Shown: in pieces, positions 1-9,059 of the stretch
Numbering within the stretch: position 1 is the stretch's first letter
How the letters are laid out: each line of letters starts with the position of its first letter
Source of the DNA: Solibacillus daqui
GTDB taxonomy: Bacteria > Bacillota > Bacilli > Bacillales_A > Planococcaceae
Direction: 5' to 3'
DNA: 64,000 nucleotides
Assembly: GCF_028747805.1 (NCBI RefSeq)
Contig: NZ_CP114887.1
Span: 1,357,501-1,421,500, forward strand
Notes under the pieces: model-generated
Told to the model about the DNA's origin: nothing
What the model saw: only the letters and a program-made list of their open reading frames with translations
Database searches by the model: none
Program-made: the position numbers and the translations under genes

Positions 1-39
1 ACTAATGACAGTGACGCCGTTTTTTTTATTAAACTCATT

Positions 40-235
40 TATCAATTACGCCTCTGCGTAATTGCGTCCAGATTTTTTTCGAGCTTGGGGCCACAGGACG
101 TGGGTCAGTCAGCCGTTGTCACACGATGTGACGTCTTTAGGCTGACTTCCTCTTTTAAATTCCTCTAAAAATCTGTGACATCCGCCGGGGCATTAACTTG
201 ATTCAGCCAGGCTTGGAACCTCGTTAAATGAGGAT
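40..235. repeat. Interspersed repeat, copy A, downstream of the protease gene
   Basis: No gene is visible here. The stretch holds nested inverted repeats. CAATTACGC (43-51) pairs with GCGTAATTG (56-64). Further in, TCAGCC and GGCTGA flank a core containing GTTGTCACA...TGTGACGT. The same core occurs in the repeats at 7545-7708 and 61595-61765 with different flanking stems, so I read all three as one structural repeat family. It begins just after the stop of the protease gene, which reads toward it, so it may form part of that 3' end. Outer boundaries are approximate. Confidence 0.6.
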
Positions 236-245
236 ATACTTAGAT

Positions 246-1088
246 TCATTCCCCTCTTTTAGAAGTGGAGGATTTTTGCTGAAGCAAGTTAAATTGACTG
301 TGCACATTTTCAATTGGGATAAATAAACCGACTTTTCCATAATTATCACGGCTACCTGTTGCGAACACGACACCAATAACCTCGCCCGCCTCATTAATTA
401 CAGGGCTTCCACTATTTCCTCTGTAAACGGGTGCATTCATCATAATAATATCTGGTGTAACGCCAATTGCATTTGTGTAGCCTAATATTTCGCCTTCATT
501 AGCAATGCCGCTAAACGCAAGTGGATTGCCGATGAAATAAACATGCTCGTTTTGCTTGAAGGAACTAGAATCTGCTAATTTTAAATAAGGAATATCGGTA
601 GCTTCGATTTTTAATAGCGCTAAATCATAATCCTCATAGCTTTCAATGATTTGTGCCTTGTATAGCGTGTCATCAGGAAAGACTACAGTGATTGTTAAGG
701 CATTGTTGATGACGTGCTCATTGGTAATTATGTAGCCATCCTCTGAAACCGCAAAGCCCGTTCCTTTTCCTGAATCGGTATTAATCGTAACGACTGCTTT
801 TTTATATAGTTGTACATCTTCTTGATTTGATAATTTTGCGGATACTTTTAAAAATTCAATAGCAGGAATGGAGTATACGTTAAAAATAACCGCAAATGTA
901 TTAAAAATTAATGTTAATGCCATGAGCCAAACGACGACGCGCACAACTGGATTTTGGCGCTTTGGTTTTTTAGGGATAGGATTTAAACGGCGTTCGCGTT
1001 CTTTAGCGAGCGCTTTTTCTTGTTCATCTAACACAAGTTCTAAAAATTCTTCTTCTGTGAGCTCTTCAGTTGTTTTGTTTTCAGTCAT
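246..1088 (-). CDS. Membrane-anchored trypsin-like (HtrA-type) serine protease without PDZ domain
   Basis: A 280-residue S1C/HtrA-family peptidase. The first ~45 residues are acidic then basic and cytoplasmic. One membrane segment follows at about 47-72, then an external protease domain. The triad is visible: His125 in TNEHVIN, Asp155 in EDYDLALL and Ser226 in YRGNSGSP. No PDZ domain follows; the protein ends shortly after the core, shorter than DegP/HtrA proteins with PDZ domains. The start at 1088 was chosen because GGAGG lies six bases upstream; an in-frame extension to 1226 lacks a comparable site and has no protease-like sequence. Likely a surface quality-control or processing protease; substrate unknown. 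Confidence 0.85.
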   Translation of the reverse strand: MTENKTTEELTEEEFLELVLDEQEKALAKERERRLNPIPKKPKRQNPVVRVVVWLMALTLIFNTFAVIFNVYSIPAIEFLKVSAKLSNQEDVQLYKKAVVTINTDSGKGTGFAVSEDGYIITNEHVINNALTITVVFPDDTLYKAQIIESYEDYDLALLKIEATDIPYLKLADSSSFKQNEHVYFIGNPLAFSGIANEGEILGYTNAIGVTPDIIMMNAPVYRGNSGSPVINEAGEVIGVVFATGSRDNYGKVGLFIPIENVHSQFNLLQQKSSTSKRGE

Positions 1089-1305
1089 GTCATTCCCTCC
1101 GTTATGTATTATTTTAACAAATTGCGAGAAATTTTTGACGACATCTTTTTGAATAAATATTTTTTTTATGAAGTTTGTGAATTTCTTCATATTACACGAA
1201 CAAAAATACTTCGTGCAAACAATCACACACTTTAGCCCTTTAATGCGCTAGTTTGAAAATGATAGCCCTCACATTAATTATATCGATATAATTGATTGTG
1301 CAAGA

Positions 1306-1431
1306 ATGAGCAAACTTATGAGAAGTGGTAAAAACGGATTAAGTGTTGGTGTTAAAGGATTTGTGGTAGGTTTCATTGGTTTATCTTGGAGTTTTAATGT
1401 TATCGTTGACAAATTAATAAAAACACCATAA
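1306..1431 (+). CDS. Possible 41-residue hydrophobic peptide
   Basis: An ATG opens a 41-codon frame with a glycine/valine-rich hydrophobic centre (VGVKGFVVGFIGL) and a basic end. There is no convincing ribosome binding site, and the malic enzyme promoter appears to overlap its 3' end. It could be a small membrane peptide or chance. I do not recognise a family. Confidence 0.25.
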   Translation: MSKLMRSGKNGLSVGVKGFVVGFIGLSWSFNVIVDKLIKTP

Positions 1432-1434
1432 CAT
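1406..1434 (+). promoter_or_regulatory. Predicted SigA promoter of the malic enzyme gene
   Basis: TTGACA at 1406-1411, a 17-base spacer and TAACAT at 1429-1434 lie about 45 bases before the malic enzyme start. The fit to the housekeeping consensus is good; not otherwise supported. Confidence 0.5.
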
Positions 1435-1478
1435 ACGTAATTATAATAAAATTCAAATTATAAAAAAGGGTGATGAAG

Positions 1479-2693
1479 ATGGATTTAATGAAAAAGTCAT
1501 TAGAGATGCATGAAAATTTTGGTGGTAAGATGGAAATTCGCGCAAAGGTTCCTGTTCAAGACAAATACGATTTAAGTTTAGCGTATTCGCCAGGCGTAGC
1601 AGCACCTTGCTTGGAAATTGAAAAAAATCCATCAAAAGTGTATGACTACACAATGAAGGGCAATTTAGTAGCAGTTATTACGGATGGGACAGCAGTGTTG
1701 GGATTAGGGGATATTGGCCCAGAAGCAGCATTACCGGTTATGGAAGGGAAGGCACTACTATTAAAGCGTTTTGCCAATGTTGATGCCGTTCCAGTTTGTT
1801 TAAATACAAAAGATGTTGATGAAATTGTGCAAGTAGTAAAAGCGATTTCGCCAACTTACGGGGGCATTAATTTGGAGGATATTTCAGCACCGCGTTGTTT
1901 TGAAATTGAAGACCGTTTACGTGCTGAATGTAACATTCCCGTATTCCATGACGATCAGCATGGTACAGCGATTGTCGTAGGGGCAGCGTTAATCAATGCA
2001 TTAAAAATTGTTAAAAAGCAGCCAGAAAATATGAAGGTTGTCATTAATGGTGCTGGTGCAGCGGGTATCGCGATTTTACGTATTTTAATTCAGATGGGTT
2101 ATGTAAATGTACTAATGTGTGATACGAAAGGAATCATTTACGAAGGCCGACAAGAGGGGATGAACCCGATTAAAGAGCAAGTCGCAAGTTTAACGAACCC
2201 ATACCAATTACGAGGAACGTTAGATGAAGCGCTAGTTGATGCAGATGTATTCATCGGCGTATCTGCTGCTGACTTGTTGAAGGAGCACCATATTAAATCA
2301 ATGGCAGCAGAACCAATCGTTTTTGCCTTAGCCAATCCAAATCCTGAGGTGACACCTGAAAATGCAAAAAAATGGGGAGTAAAAATTATCGGGACAGGAC
2401 GCTCAGATTATGCTAATCAAATTAATAATATGCTTGCATTCCCTGGTATTTTCCGTGGTGCATTAGATGTGCGGGCAACAGATATTAATGAGGACATGAA
2501 ATTAGCTGCAGTTGAAGCAATTGCCTCTTTGGTGACGGATGAAGAGTTAAATGAAGACTTTATCGTGCCAAGCTCAATGGATGAGCGTGTGGCAGGTGCT
2601 GTTGCAAAAGCTGTAGGTTCTGCGGCGATTGGATCAGGCGTGTCAGATTTGTTCCAGCAAACATCAGTTGTACAAGATATAATTGCTATTTAA
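1479..2693 (+). CDS. Malic enzyme (oxidative decarboxylation of malate to pyruvate)
   Basis: 404 residues, the size of the short bacterial malic enzymes such as B. subtilis YtsJ. Conserved blocks in order are YSPGVAAPC, DGTAVLGLGDIGPEA, EDISAPRCFEIE, HDDQHGTAIV (metal and substrate site), the Rossmann motif INGAGAAGIAI, FALANPNPE and GRSDYANQINN. It links the TCA cycle to pyruvate, yielding NADH or NADPH; cofactor choice cannot be read safely. GTG and ATG codons at 1470 and 1473 are also in frame, but AAGGGTG is best spaced for ATG 1479. Monocistronic, with its own promoter and a shared terminator. Confidence 0.92.
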   Translation: MDLMKKSLEMHENFGGKMEIRAKVPVQDKYDLSLAYSPGVAAPCLEIEKNPSKVYDYTMKGNLVAVITDGTAVLGLGDIGPEAALPVMEGKALLLKRFANVDAVPVCLNTKDVDEIVQVVKAISPTYGGINLEDISAPRCFEIEDRLRAECNIPVFHDDQHGTAIVVGAALINALKIVKKQPENMKVVINGAGAAGIAILRILIQMGYVNVLMCDTKGIIYEGRQEGMNPIKEQVASLTNPYQLRGTLDEALVDADVFIGVSAADLLKEHHIKSMAAEPIVFALANPNPEVTPENAKKWGVKIIGTGRSDYANQINNMLAFPGIFRGALDVRATDINEDMKLAAVEAIASLVTDEELNEDFIVPSSMDERVAGAVAKAVGSAAIGSGVSDLFQQTSVVQDIIAI

Positions 2694-2718
2694 CTTGCTT
2701 CGAGGCGTAATTGCTTAA

Positions 2719-2754
2719 AAGCGATGGGACCATTTATAAAGAGTCCCATCGCTT
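2719..2754. terminator. Bidirectional terminator between malic enzyme and pepF
   Basis: AAGCGATGGGAC (2719-2730) pairs perfectly with GTCCCATCGCTT (2743-2754) around a 12-base loop. It lies between two converging genes and is rich in T on one side and A on the other, so it can serve both strands. Confidence 0.75.
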
Positions 2755-2758
2755 ATTA

Positions 2759-4567
2759 TTATATTTTAGCTTCGATTTCTACTGTTAGTTCTTCAAGCTG
2801 TGTTATTAACTCGCCAATAAATGCAATTGTATCGCGTAAAGGCTGTTCCGTTGAAATATCTACTCCGGCCATTTGCGCTAACTCTAGCGGTGTTTTTGTA
2901 CCACCAGCTTTTAATACTTCAATCCATTCTGCAACCGCTGACTCATCTCCACTAGAAATACGACGATATACTTGTGTAGAAATTGTTAAACCAGCTGAAT
3001 ACGTGTATGGATATAAGCCCATGTAGTAGTGTGGTTGGCGCATCCAAGTAAGCTCGGCACCTTCGTTAATTTCTACTGTATCACCCCAGAACGCTTCTAA
3101 TACTTCGCGTTTTAATTCGTTAAGCTTCGGTGCGTTTACTGTACCACCAGCGTCTATCATTTCATACACTTTACGTTGATAAGCTGCTTCTAGTAAATGA
3201 GTGACAAAGTTGTGGTAATAAGTACGGCTAATAATTGTTGAAATGACCCAACGTTTGAAGCGTGCATCTGTTGAGTTTTTCAGCAAATAGTTGGCCATTA
3301 ACATTTCATTCATTGTTGATGGTGCCTCGATGAAATAAAGTGATGGACGTGCATTGAAAATGTTCTGTGCGTCGTTTGCTAAATAGAAATGGCCAGCGTG
3401 ACCAAGCTCATGCGCAAGAACGAATACTTCATTCATACGGCTTGTCCAAGAAATTAAAATATATGGGTGTACACCATATGGGCTTGAGCAAAATGCCCCT
3501 GTTGATTTTCCGGCATTTTGTGCGAAATCAATCCAGCGCTCATCAAATGAACGATCCAGCATGTGGGCATAATCTTCGCCCATAATTGCTAAGCCATCTT
3601 TCATATATTTGCGCGACTCTTCGATTGTGATCGTTGGCTCGTATGTTGGGTCTAATGAAATTTTTAGATCGGCAAATGTCATGCTGTCTAAGTTATGTGT
3701 TTTTTGAACAAGTTTTGCATAACGGCGCATATGTGGCGCTAGCTCGGATGTAATAAGATCGATTTGACGATCATACATTGAGCGGTCTACTTGCTGGTCT
3801 TGTAATAATGAATCAAAAATGGATTCGTAGCCGCGTAAATCTGCCTCTGTTTTTTCCATTTGAATATGTGTGTTGTATGTTTTTGCAGTAGTGTGTTGGT
3901 AGTCACGTAATTTGCTAGAGAATGCATCAAAAGCAGCGCGGCGTTTTTCTGTATCCGTTTCTAGCTCCCAATCACCTTCAAACAAGTTGTAGCTCATTGG
4001 ATAAGATTTTCCATTTACCTCGAAATCCGGGAATTGCATATCAACTAATTTTGTCGTGTTATAAAGTTCATAAGGTGCGTTAAATGTTGCGCCAAATGCA
4101 GCTAATGCTTTTTCGGCCTGTGGGTGTAATTGGTGCGGTTTTTGAACTAATAATTTATCGATAAAGTTTTTGTATTCAGGCATTAAGTTTTGAGCCTTTT
4201 TTAATACGCCTTCATCTAATGCTAGTAAATCACTTGTAACAAATGATAGCTTTGTCGCGATTGCAGCTGCTAAAGAACCAAAGCCTGCTGAACGCAATTG
4301 ATTTTCTGTATTCGTTTGCTCTACGCTAATTGCAAGGTTTGCGTATGTTCCAATTGGGATCATTTTCTCTCGGATTTTTTCAGTTGCTTCAATTGCCTTT
4401 ATGGCACCATCCACATCCGTAATTTTTCCTGCTAAGCTTGTTACGGCTTCATCTACAATTGCTTTTAGGTCTGCAATAGCATCCGTGTAAGCCTCTTCTG
4501 TTGTGAATAAATCTTGTAAATTCCATGTTTCTTGCAAAGTTACATCATTACGCTTTACTGTTGACAT
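2759..4567 (-). CDS. pepF: Oligoendopeptidase F (M3 zinc metallopeptidase)
   Basis: 602 residues, the normal length of bacterial PepF. The zinc motif is VLAHELGHAGHF, with the downstream glutamate region around FIEAPSTMNEML. The N-terminal half is helical, as in M3 peptidases. It cleaves short peptides in the cytoplasm, probably during peptide recycling. The start at 4567 has AGGAGG eight bases upstream. Stand-alone gene converging on the malic enzyme gene. Confidence 0.93.
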   Translation of the reverse strand: MSTVKRNDVTLQETWNLQDLFTTEEAYTDAIADLKAIVDEAVTSLAGKITDVDGAIKAIEATEKIREKMIPIGTYANLAISVEQTNTENQLRSAGFGSLAAAIATKLSFVTSDLLALDEGVLKKAQNLMPEYKNFIDKLLVQKPHQLHPQAEKALAAFGATFNAPYELYNTTKLVDMQFPDFEVNGKSYPMSYNLFEGDWELETDTEKRRAAFDAFSSKLRDYQHTTAKTYNTHIQMEKTEADLRGYESIFDSLLQDQQVDRSMYDRQIDLITSELAPHMRRYAKLVQKTHNLDSMTFADLKISLDPTYEPTITIEESRKYMKDGLAIMGEDYAHMLDRSFDERWIDFAQNAGKSTGAFCSSPYGVHPYILISWTSRMNEVFVLAHELGHAGHFYLANDAQNIFNARPSLYFIEAPSTMNEMLMANYLLKNSTDARFKRWVISTIISRTYYHNFVTHLLEAAYQRKVYEMIDAGGTVNAPKLNELKREVLEAFWGDTVEINEGAELTWMRQPHYYMGLYPYTYSAGLTISTQVYRRISSGDESAVAEWIEVLKAGGTKTPLELAQMAGVDISTEQPLRDTIAFIGELITQLEELTVEIEAKI

Positions 4568-4718
4568 AGTATTACCTCCTATTTGTTACGAAGTTCGAAA
4601 TAAATAATAACATATTTCAGAATATTTAGGAAGTAAATGTGAATAATAAATACTTTGTTGTAAATTTGGGGAAACCTTATAATGGAGTTAAGTATTTTCA
4701 TAATAATGAAAGAGTGTG

Positions 4719-5579
4719 ATGTCAGTGAATGAAGTTAGGGATTGCAGTTTAATTTTAGAAGGGGGTACATTCCGAACGGTATATACAGCGGGAGTGCTTG
4801 ATGCGTTAATGGAGGAAAAAATCGTTATGCCGTATATTGCAGCGATTTCGGCTGGTGCGATTAATGCGGTATCATATATGTCGAATCAACCAGAGCGTAC
4901 GATGCGTGTATTAACGACATACCGAAATGATCCACGCTACATGGGAACGCGCAACTTTTTAAAAGAAAAGAGTATTTTCGGGCTCGATTTTGCTTACAAT
5001 GTCGTACCAAATGAGCTCGATTTATTTGATTGGGATGCATATTATAATTACCCAGGTGAAGTGGAATTTGGCGTAACGAATGCTTATACCGGAAAGGTGG
5101 AGTACAAGCAAGCACATACGATGACAAAGACATGTGATATTTTACAAGCAACTTGCGCGATTCCACTATTATTTCCAGAAATTAAAATCGGCAACGCGCC
5201 TTATTATGATGGTGGATTAGCGGATTCTATTCCGGTGAAACGTGCAATTGAAAAGGGCTTTGAAAAACATTTGCTCATCTTAACACGTGAACCAGGCTAT
5301 TTAAAAGCGGCATCAAAATCTTCAAGTTGGGCGACGAAGCTATTTAAAAAACGCTACCCGCGTTTAGCGGCTGCAATGAATCAAAGACCTGATATGTATA
5401 ATGAAACAATGCAGTTTATTAGTGAACTTGAACAAGACGGGAACGCGTTCATTTTCAAACCTGAACGCGCACTAAATAGCTTTGAAAGTAAGGTAGATCA
5501 AATGAAGGCGAACTATCATATGGGCTACGAGCAAGCAACAAAGCAAATGCCGGAGTTGAAGCAATTTTTAGGAATTTAG
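4719..5579 (+). CDS. Patatin-like phospholipase family protein
   Basis: 286 residues with a patatin fold: an oxyanion glycine stretch LILEGGTFRTVYTAG near the N terminus, the nucleophile elbow AISAGAIN, and the catalytic aspartate in YYDGGLADSIP. The elbow reads A-I-S-A-G rather than G-x-S-x-G, so the first glycine is alanine. The serine and the Asp-Gly pair remain, so activity is plausible. It probably acts as a cytoplasmic or membrane-associated lipid acyl hydrolase; substrate unknown. A GTG three bases upstream is an alternative start; the upstream purine stretch is weak. A terminator follows at once. Confidence 0.8.
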   Translation: MSVNEVRDCSLILEGGTFRTVYTAGVLDALMEEKIVMPYIAAISAGAINAVSYMSNQPERTMRVLTTYRNDPRYMGTRNFLKEKSIFGLDFAYNVVPNELDLFDWDAYYNYPGEVEFGVTNAYTGKVEYKQAHTMTKTCDILQATCAIPLLFPEIKIGNAPYYDGGLADSIPVKRAIEKGFEKHLLILTREPGYLKAASKSSSWATKLFKKRYPRLAAAMNQRPDMYNETMQFISELEQDGNAFIFKPERALNSFESKVDQMKANYHMGYEQATKQMPELKQFLGI

Positions 5580-5612
5580 AAGTAAGATGAGGTGTATTAA
5601 TAAGCCTAAAGC

Positions 5613-5656
5613 GAAAAGGCATGTGAAATCATAATAGATTTTTCATGTCTTTTTTA
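5613..5656 (+). terminator. Terminator of the patatin-like gene
   Basis: AAAAGGCATGTGAAA pairs imperfectly with TTTTTCATGTCTTTT (one bulge, one G-U) and runs into TTTTTT about 35 bases after the stop. Confidence 0.5.
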
Positions 5657-5718
5657 ATGAACAAATCAATATTGCTGTGTTGGAAAAAATTGTTTAATTG
5701 AAGGTTGATTTTGTTGCT

Positions 5719-5874
5719 CTAACTCTTGTCAATTTTTTCGTTACTAAATTCTGGAGGTTCAGCGATTTGCTGTTTATTTTTTAAATAAAGTCCCACTTCT
5801 GAGTAATTAATGCCATGTTTTACTGCTAAAAAAATCACGACATATAAACCAATTCCCCAAAATATTATTCCCAT
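5719..5874 (-). CDS. 51-residue single-span membrane protein
   Basis: A short gene with a strong AGAAGGAGA site seven bases before its ATG. The product opens with one membrane helix (MGIIFWGIGLYVVIFLAV) followed by a charged tail containing NYSEVGLYLKNKQ and an acidic, lysine-rich end. Signal-like ribosome binding site, sensible composition and a clean stop argue that it is real. Function unknown; tiny single-span proteins of this type are often regulators of larger membrane proteins, which here is only inference. Confidence 0.6.
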   Translation of the reverse strand: MGIIFWGIGLYVVIFLAVKHGINYSEVGLYLKNKQQIAEPPEFSNEKIDKS

Positions 5875-5939
5875 TTTGATTCTCCTTCTAAAATATTTAA
5901 TTAATAAATATTACCATATTTTAGTCAGGGATGGTTTTT

Positions 5940-5978
5940 AAAAAAATAGACAAGCAATTACGTAGTGTAAATTGCTTG
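5940..5978 (-). terminator. Terminator of the nhaC gene
   Basis: CAAGCAATT (5951-5959) pairs with AATTGCTTG (5970-5978). The A-run at 5940-5946 becomes a T-run when read on the minus strand, about 40 bases after the antiporter stop. Confidence 0.65.
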
Positions 5979-6017
5979 CCTTAAAATAGATTTGCTCAAA
6001 ACAGATAATTATAAATG

Positions 6018-7397
6018 CTAGTGCGTTTCTTTTGTAATGGTGATATTTAGCCAGCCAAATAAAATCGTCATGACTGGACTAAGTAAGCAGAAAAATGCGA
6101 ACGGTAAGTAATCTAGTACGGAAACATTCAGAGTAGATGCGATAAATAAACCACATACACTCCAAGGAACAAGCGGGTTTATGACCGTTCCTGCATCTTC
6201 AATTGCACGTGCTAAGTTTTTCGGATGCAGCTTTAGTTGCTTGAATTTTTCTTTAAATGCTTCTCCTGTTAATAGTAGCGATAAATATTGTTCGCCAATT
6301 GTTAAGTTAATACCGATAGCAGTAAACGCAGCACCAGTAATGACAGAGCCAACTGATTGTAATCTGTTTTGCAATGCTTCAAGAAGTGCTTGAATAATAC
6401 CAAGTGCAAATAATAGACCGCCCATCGAGAGTGACAGCACAATTAAAATAATGGTAAACAGCATACTATTCATGCCACCACGTGATAATAGCGAATCAAT
6501 TGCGGCTACACCTGTTTCCATAGAAAAGCCGTTATATAAAATCGAAAATAGTTCATTTAAAGGAATCGTGCTATGGAAATATGCAATTACAACACCGCTG
6601 ATAGCACTTATTGCAAGTGTTACAAGGCTCGGCAGTTTAAATAATGTACAAATAATTAGCACAATGAGTGGTATCACAGAATACCAATGAATTAAATTTG
6701 TTGCAACCAGTGTATCCTTGTAGTTAATAATAAGCGCGGTATCTATTTTCTGTGCACTTGGCGAAAGCAACGCGTAGCCAATGAGCGAAAGTATAAATGC
6801 TGGAATCGTTGTGTACATCATATTTTTGATATGTGTAAAAAGGTCAATACGAACGACACTTGCTGCAAGAGTTGTTGTATCAGAGAGCGGTGACATCTTA
6901 TCCCCGAAAAAAGCCCCCGATACAATCGCACCTGCCGTAATGACAAGAGAGGCTTCAATTGAGCTTGCGACACCAAGCATTGCGACACCAATTGTAGCTA
7001 CGGTCGTAAGTGAGCTGCCGATCGCTGTTCCGATAATACTTGTAATGATAAAAACAATTGCATAAAAGAAACTCGCAGAAACAATAGACAAGCCAATATA
7101 TAGTAGTGTCGGAATCGTCCCCCCAATGAGCCAGCTACTAATTAAAACACCGATTAATAGAAAAATATAAATCGCGCCTATGCTTGAGGAAACAGACTGA
7201 ACCATACTTTGTTCCATTGTTTTATAGGGCACTTTTTTTAGGGTACCGTAGACAATTAACAATGTAATCGATATTAATATTGGAATGTGGGGCACGCTCT
7301 CAAGCTTGATAATTGAATAGGAAATAATCCCAATAATGCTAAGCATAAGGAGCGATGCCTCGATTACATGAGGCTTTACGTGCTGAGATTGATTCAT
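6018..7397 (-). CDS. nhaC: Na+/H+ antiporter, NhaC family
   Basis: 459 residues with about 11-12 membrane segments. Family-typical stretches are GDKMSPLSDTTTLAASV in the middle and GEQYLSLLLTGEAF, EDAGTVINPLVPWS near the C terminus, which mark the NhaC transporters. It exchanges cytoplasmic sodium for protons, or malate-lactate-type anions in some relatives, and supports pH and salt homeostasis. The start at 7397 has GAAAGG ten bases upstream; a 23-residue in-frame extension without a membrane segment was rejected. Single gene with its own terminator. Confidence 0.88.
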   Translation of the reverse strand: MNQSQHVKPHVIEASLLMLSIIGIISYSIIKLESVPHIPILISITLLIVYGTLKKVPYKTMEQSMVQSVSSSIGAIYIFLLIGVLISSWLIGGTIPTLLYIGLSIVSASFFYAIVFIITSIIGTAIGSSLTTVATIGVAMLGVASSIEASLVITAGAIVSGAFFGDKMSPLSDTTTLAASVVRIDLFTHIKNMMYTTIPAFILSLIGYALLSPSAQKIDTALIINYKDTLVATNLIHWYSVIPLIVLIICTLFKLPSLVTLAISAISGVVIAYFHSTIPLNELFSILYNGFSMETGVAAIDSLLSRGGMNSMLFTIILIVLSLSMGGLLFALGIIQALLEALQNRLQSVGSVITGAAFTAIGINLTIGEQYLSLLLTGEAFKEKFKQLKLHPKNLARAIEDAGTVINPLVPWSVCGLFIASTLNVSVLDYLPFAFFCLLSPVMTILFGWLNITITKETH

Positions 7398-7544
7398 GAA
7401 GTCAAAACCTTTCAGTATAATAATTTCGCGCTTCAACGCGTCGAAGTACGAAAGTAAGTGTAACACTTTTTGTTGTAAAAGGGAAGGGGAAATAGAAAGG
7501 AGCTGCGCGAAAAGTAAATATTTCTCGCGCAGTGCTTCGTTCGT

Positions 7545-7708
7545 GTATTAATTATCCGCTGCAGGCGGTGCTTCTGCGGTAGTCAGAATAAGGAACGAAT
7601 GCTAAAAGTGTCACATCCTGTGACAACGCATTCATGACCAACATCGTGTTGGCCTCTATCCTCGGCGCAAAGGGGGTGTCCCAGAATCACTTCTCGGACA
7701 CCCCCTTG
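7545..7708 (-). repeat. Interspersed repeat, copy B1 (3' end of purC)
   Basis: Read on the minus strand, this stretch aligns over its whole length with 61595-61765, about three quarters identical. It begins with a hairpin terminator, continues through GTTGGTCATGAATGC, the core GTTGTCACAGGATGTGAC and GCATTC, and ends near CAGCGGAT. Both copies start just after a gene stop and in the same orientation as that gene. The arms of each hairpin differ between copies but still pair, while loops are conserved. Confidence 0.7.
7670..7707 (-). terminator. purC terminator inside the repeat
   Basis: AAGGGGGTGTCC (7670-7681) pairs perfectly with GGACACCCCCTT (7696-7707) around a 14-base loop, ten bases after the purC stop. 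Confidence 0.7.
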
Positions 7709-7716
7709 TTAACCAA

Positions 7717-8403
7717 TTATTTCGCTAACATAATTTGTTCTAATTCTAATGGCTCGATATAAGTAGCGCCTTTGTATGCGCGCATATTACCGCCAGAAAT
7801 TTCATCGATTAATATAATTTCGTTTGTTTTTGCATCGCGACCAAATTCTAATTTAATATCATAAAGTGTTAAGTCTTTTTTCGCTAGCTCAGCACCAACG
7901 AATTTTGCGATTTCAATTGTACGTTCTTTTAAAATTGCATATTCTTCGTGTGTTAAAAGGTTTAACATTGCTAATGCATCTTCTGAAATTGGAGGATCTA
8001 AACGGTCGTCGTCTTTAATTGTTACTTCCACAAACGCATCTAAATCTTGACCTTCTTGTACGTAAGCACCGTAACGACGTAAGAATGAGCCAACTGCTTT
8101 GAAACGGCAAATAACTTCTAAACCTTTTCCGAATACTGTTGCAGGTTTTACAGTCATTGTTTGCTCTTCGAAGTTTGCATCTACATAGTGTGTAGGTACT
8201 TCAAGCTCGTTTAATTTAGAGTAGAAGAACGATGTTAATTTTAGGCCAGCTAAACCAGCACCATCGATTGTTAAGCCAACAGTGTTAGCACCTGGATCGA
8301 ACACACCGTTTTCACCTGTTACATCATCTTTGAATTTTAATAAGTAAAGTTCGTTTTCTAATTTAAATACATCTTTTGTTTTACCAGTATAAATTAATTC
8401 CAC
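7717..8403 (-). CDS. purC: Stand-alone, divergent SAICAR synthase (PurC family)
   Basis: 228 residues with the PurC/SAICAR synthetase fold, which joins aspartate to CAIR in purine synthesis. Family signatures are present but diverged: the N-terminal YTGKTKDVFKL, the R-x3-V-G-S box in EVICRFKAVGS where the usual proline before the glutamate is glycine, and LYDIKLEFG, which fits the second signature exactly. The usual DEISPD-x-x-R stretch is DEISGGNMR. No other pur gene is nearby, unlike the pur operons of Bacillus. It may be the cell's only PurC or a paralogue with another nucleotide-like substrate. Ribosome site GGAGG before ATG 8403. Confidence 0.8.
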   Translation of the reverse strand: MELIYTGKTKDVFKLENELYLLKFKDDVTGENGVFDPGANTVGLTIDGAGLAGLKLTSFFYSKLNELEVPTHYVDANFEEQTMTVKPATVFGKGLEVICRFKAVGSFLRRYGAYVQEGQDLDAFVEVTIKDDDRLDPPISEDALAMLNLLTHEEYAILKERTIEIAKFVGAELAKKDLTLYDIKLEFGRDAKTNEIILIDEISGGNMRAYKGATYIEPLELEQIMLAK

Positions 8404-8548
8404 GCTAAAAAACCTCCAATTTGAATTCGTTTCTATTATAACACGAATGTTATATCGTTGAATATATAAAATTGTTCGCTTTTGTATGAAAGACGTCTAA
8501 CAACAATTGCTGAAAATGGAAATATCAGTGCAAATCGTTGCGTACATT

Positions 8549-8557
8549 TGCTATACT
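8549..8557 (+). promoter_or_regulatory. Extended -10 promoter element of the usp gene
   Basis: TGCTATACT fits an extended -10 site (TG-n-TATACT), 25 bases before the stress protein start. No good -35 hexamer is seen at the usual distance. Confidence 0.5.
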
Positions 8558-8582
8558 ACAATTAAGTAAAGGAGTGGTAATC

Positions 8583-9005
8583 ATGGTAGAAACATATCAC
8601 AACGTTGTCGTAGCAGTAGACTTTTCAGAAAAAGCGAAAATTGCATTTGAGCGCGGTGTACGTATTGCAAAATTAACAGGTGCAACACTTCACCTAGTTA
8701 GTGTAATTGATACACATTCGTTTGGTTCAGTTGAAGCATATGATTTAAAATATGCGAAAGAATTAAAAGAAAAAGCAGCCGTATATTTAGAAGAGTACAA
8801 AGTAAAAGCTGTTGAAGCAGGTGTTGAGAAAATCCGAACAATCGTTGAAGAGGGCTCACCAAAAGTTATTTTAACAAGCTTAACCGAATCGGATTTAATC
8901 ATTGTTGGTGCAACAGGGCTAAACCGTGCAGAACGTTTCTTACTTGGTTCTGTATCAGAAAATGTAGTACGTAATGCGAAATGTGACGTATTAGTCGTAC
9001 GTTAA
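8583..9005 (+). CDS. Universal stress protein, UspA family
   Basis: 140 residues, the single-domain UspA length. The C-terminal ATP-binding motif G-x2-G-x9-G-S is complete in GATGLNRAERFLLGS, so it belongs to the nucleotide-binding class. The N terminus has the usual strand followed by VAVDFSEKA. Cytoplasmic stress survival role in the family; the precise job is not known. Start ATG 8583 has AAGGAGTGG seven bases upstream; the frame is open to 8538 but without a site. Monogenic, with an extended -10 promoter and a terminator shared with gdhA. Confidence 0.88.
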   Translation: MVETYHNVVVAVDFSEKAKIAFERGVRIAKLTGATLHLVSVIDTHSFGSVEAYDLKYAKELKEKAAVYLEEYKVKAVEAGVEKIRTIVEEGSPKVILTSLTESDLIIVGATGLNRAERFLLGSVSENVVRNAKCDVLVVR

Positions 9006-9014
9006 GCGAATTTG

Positions 9015-9048
9015 AAAACCGCAACCCCAAAGAGGAGATTGCGGTTTT
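9015..9048. terminator. Bidirectional terminator between usp and gdhA
   Basis: AAAACCGCAA (9015-9024) pairs with TTGCGGTTTT (9039-9048), with T-runs on both strands, between converging genes. Confidence 0.75.
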
Positions 9049-9059
9049 TTCATTGTATA

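Noticed and set aside
2697..2713. GAGGCGTAATTG after the malic enzyme gene as a fourth repeat copy
   Set aside because: Only about 12 bases match the end of copy A; too short to call.
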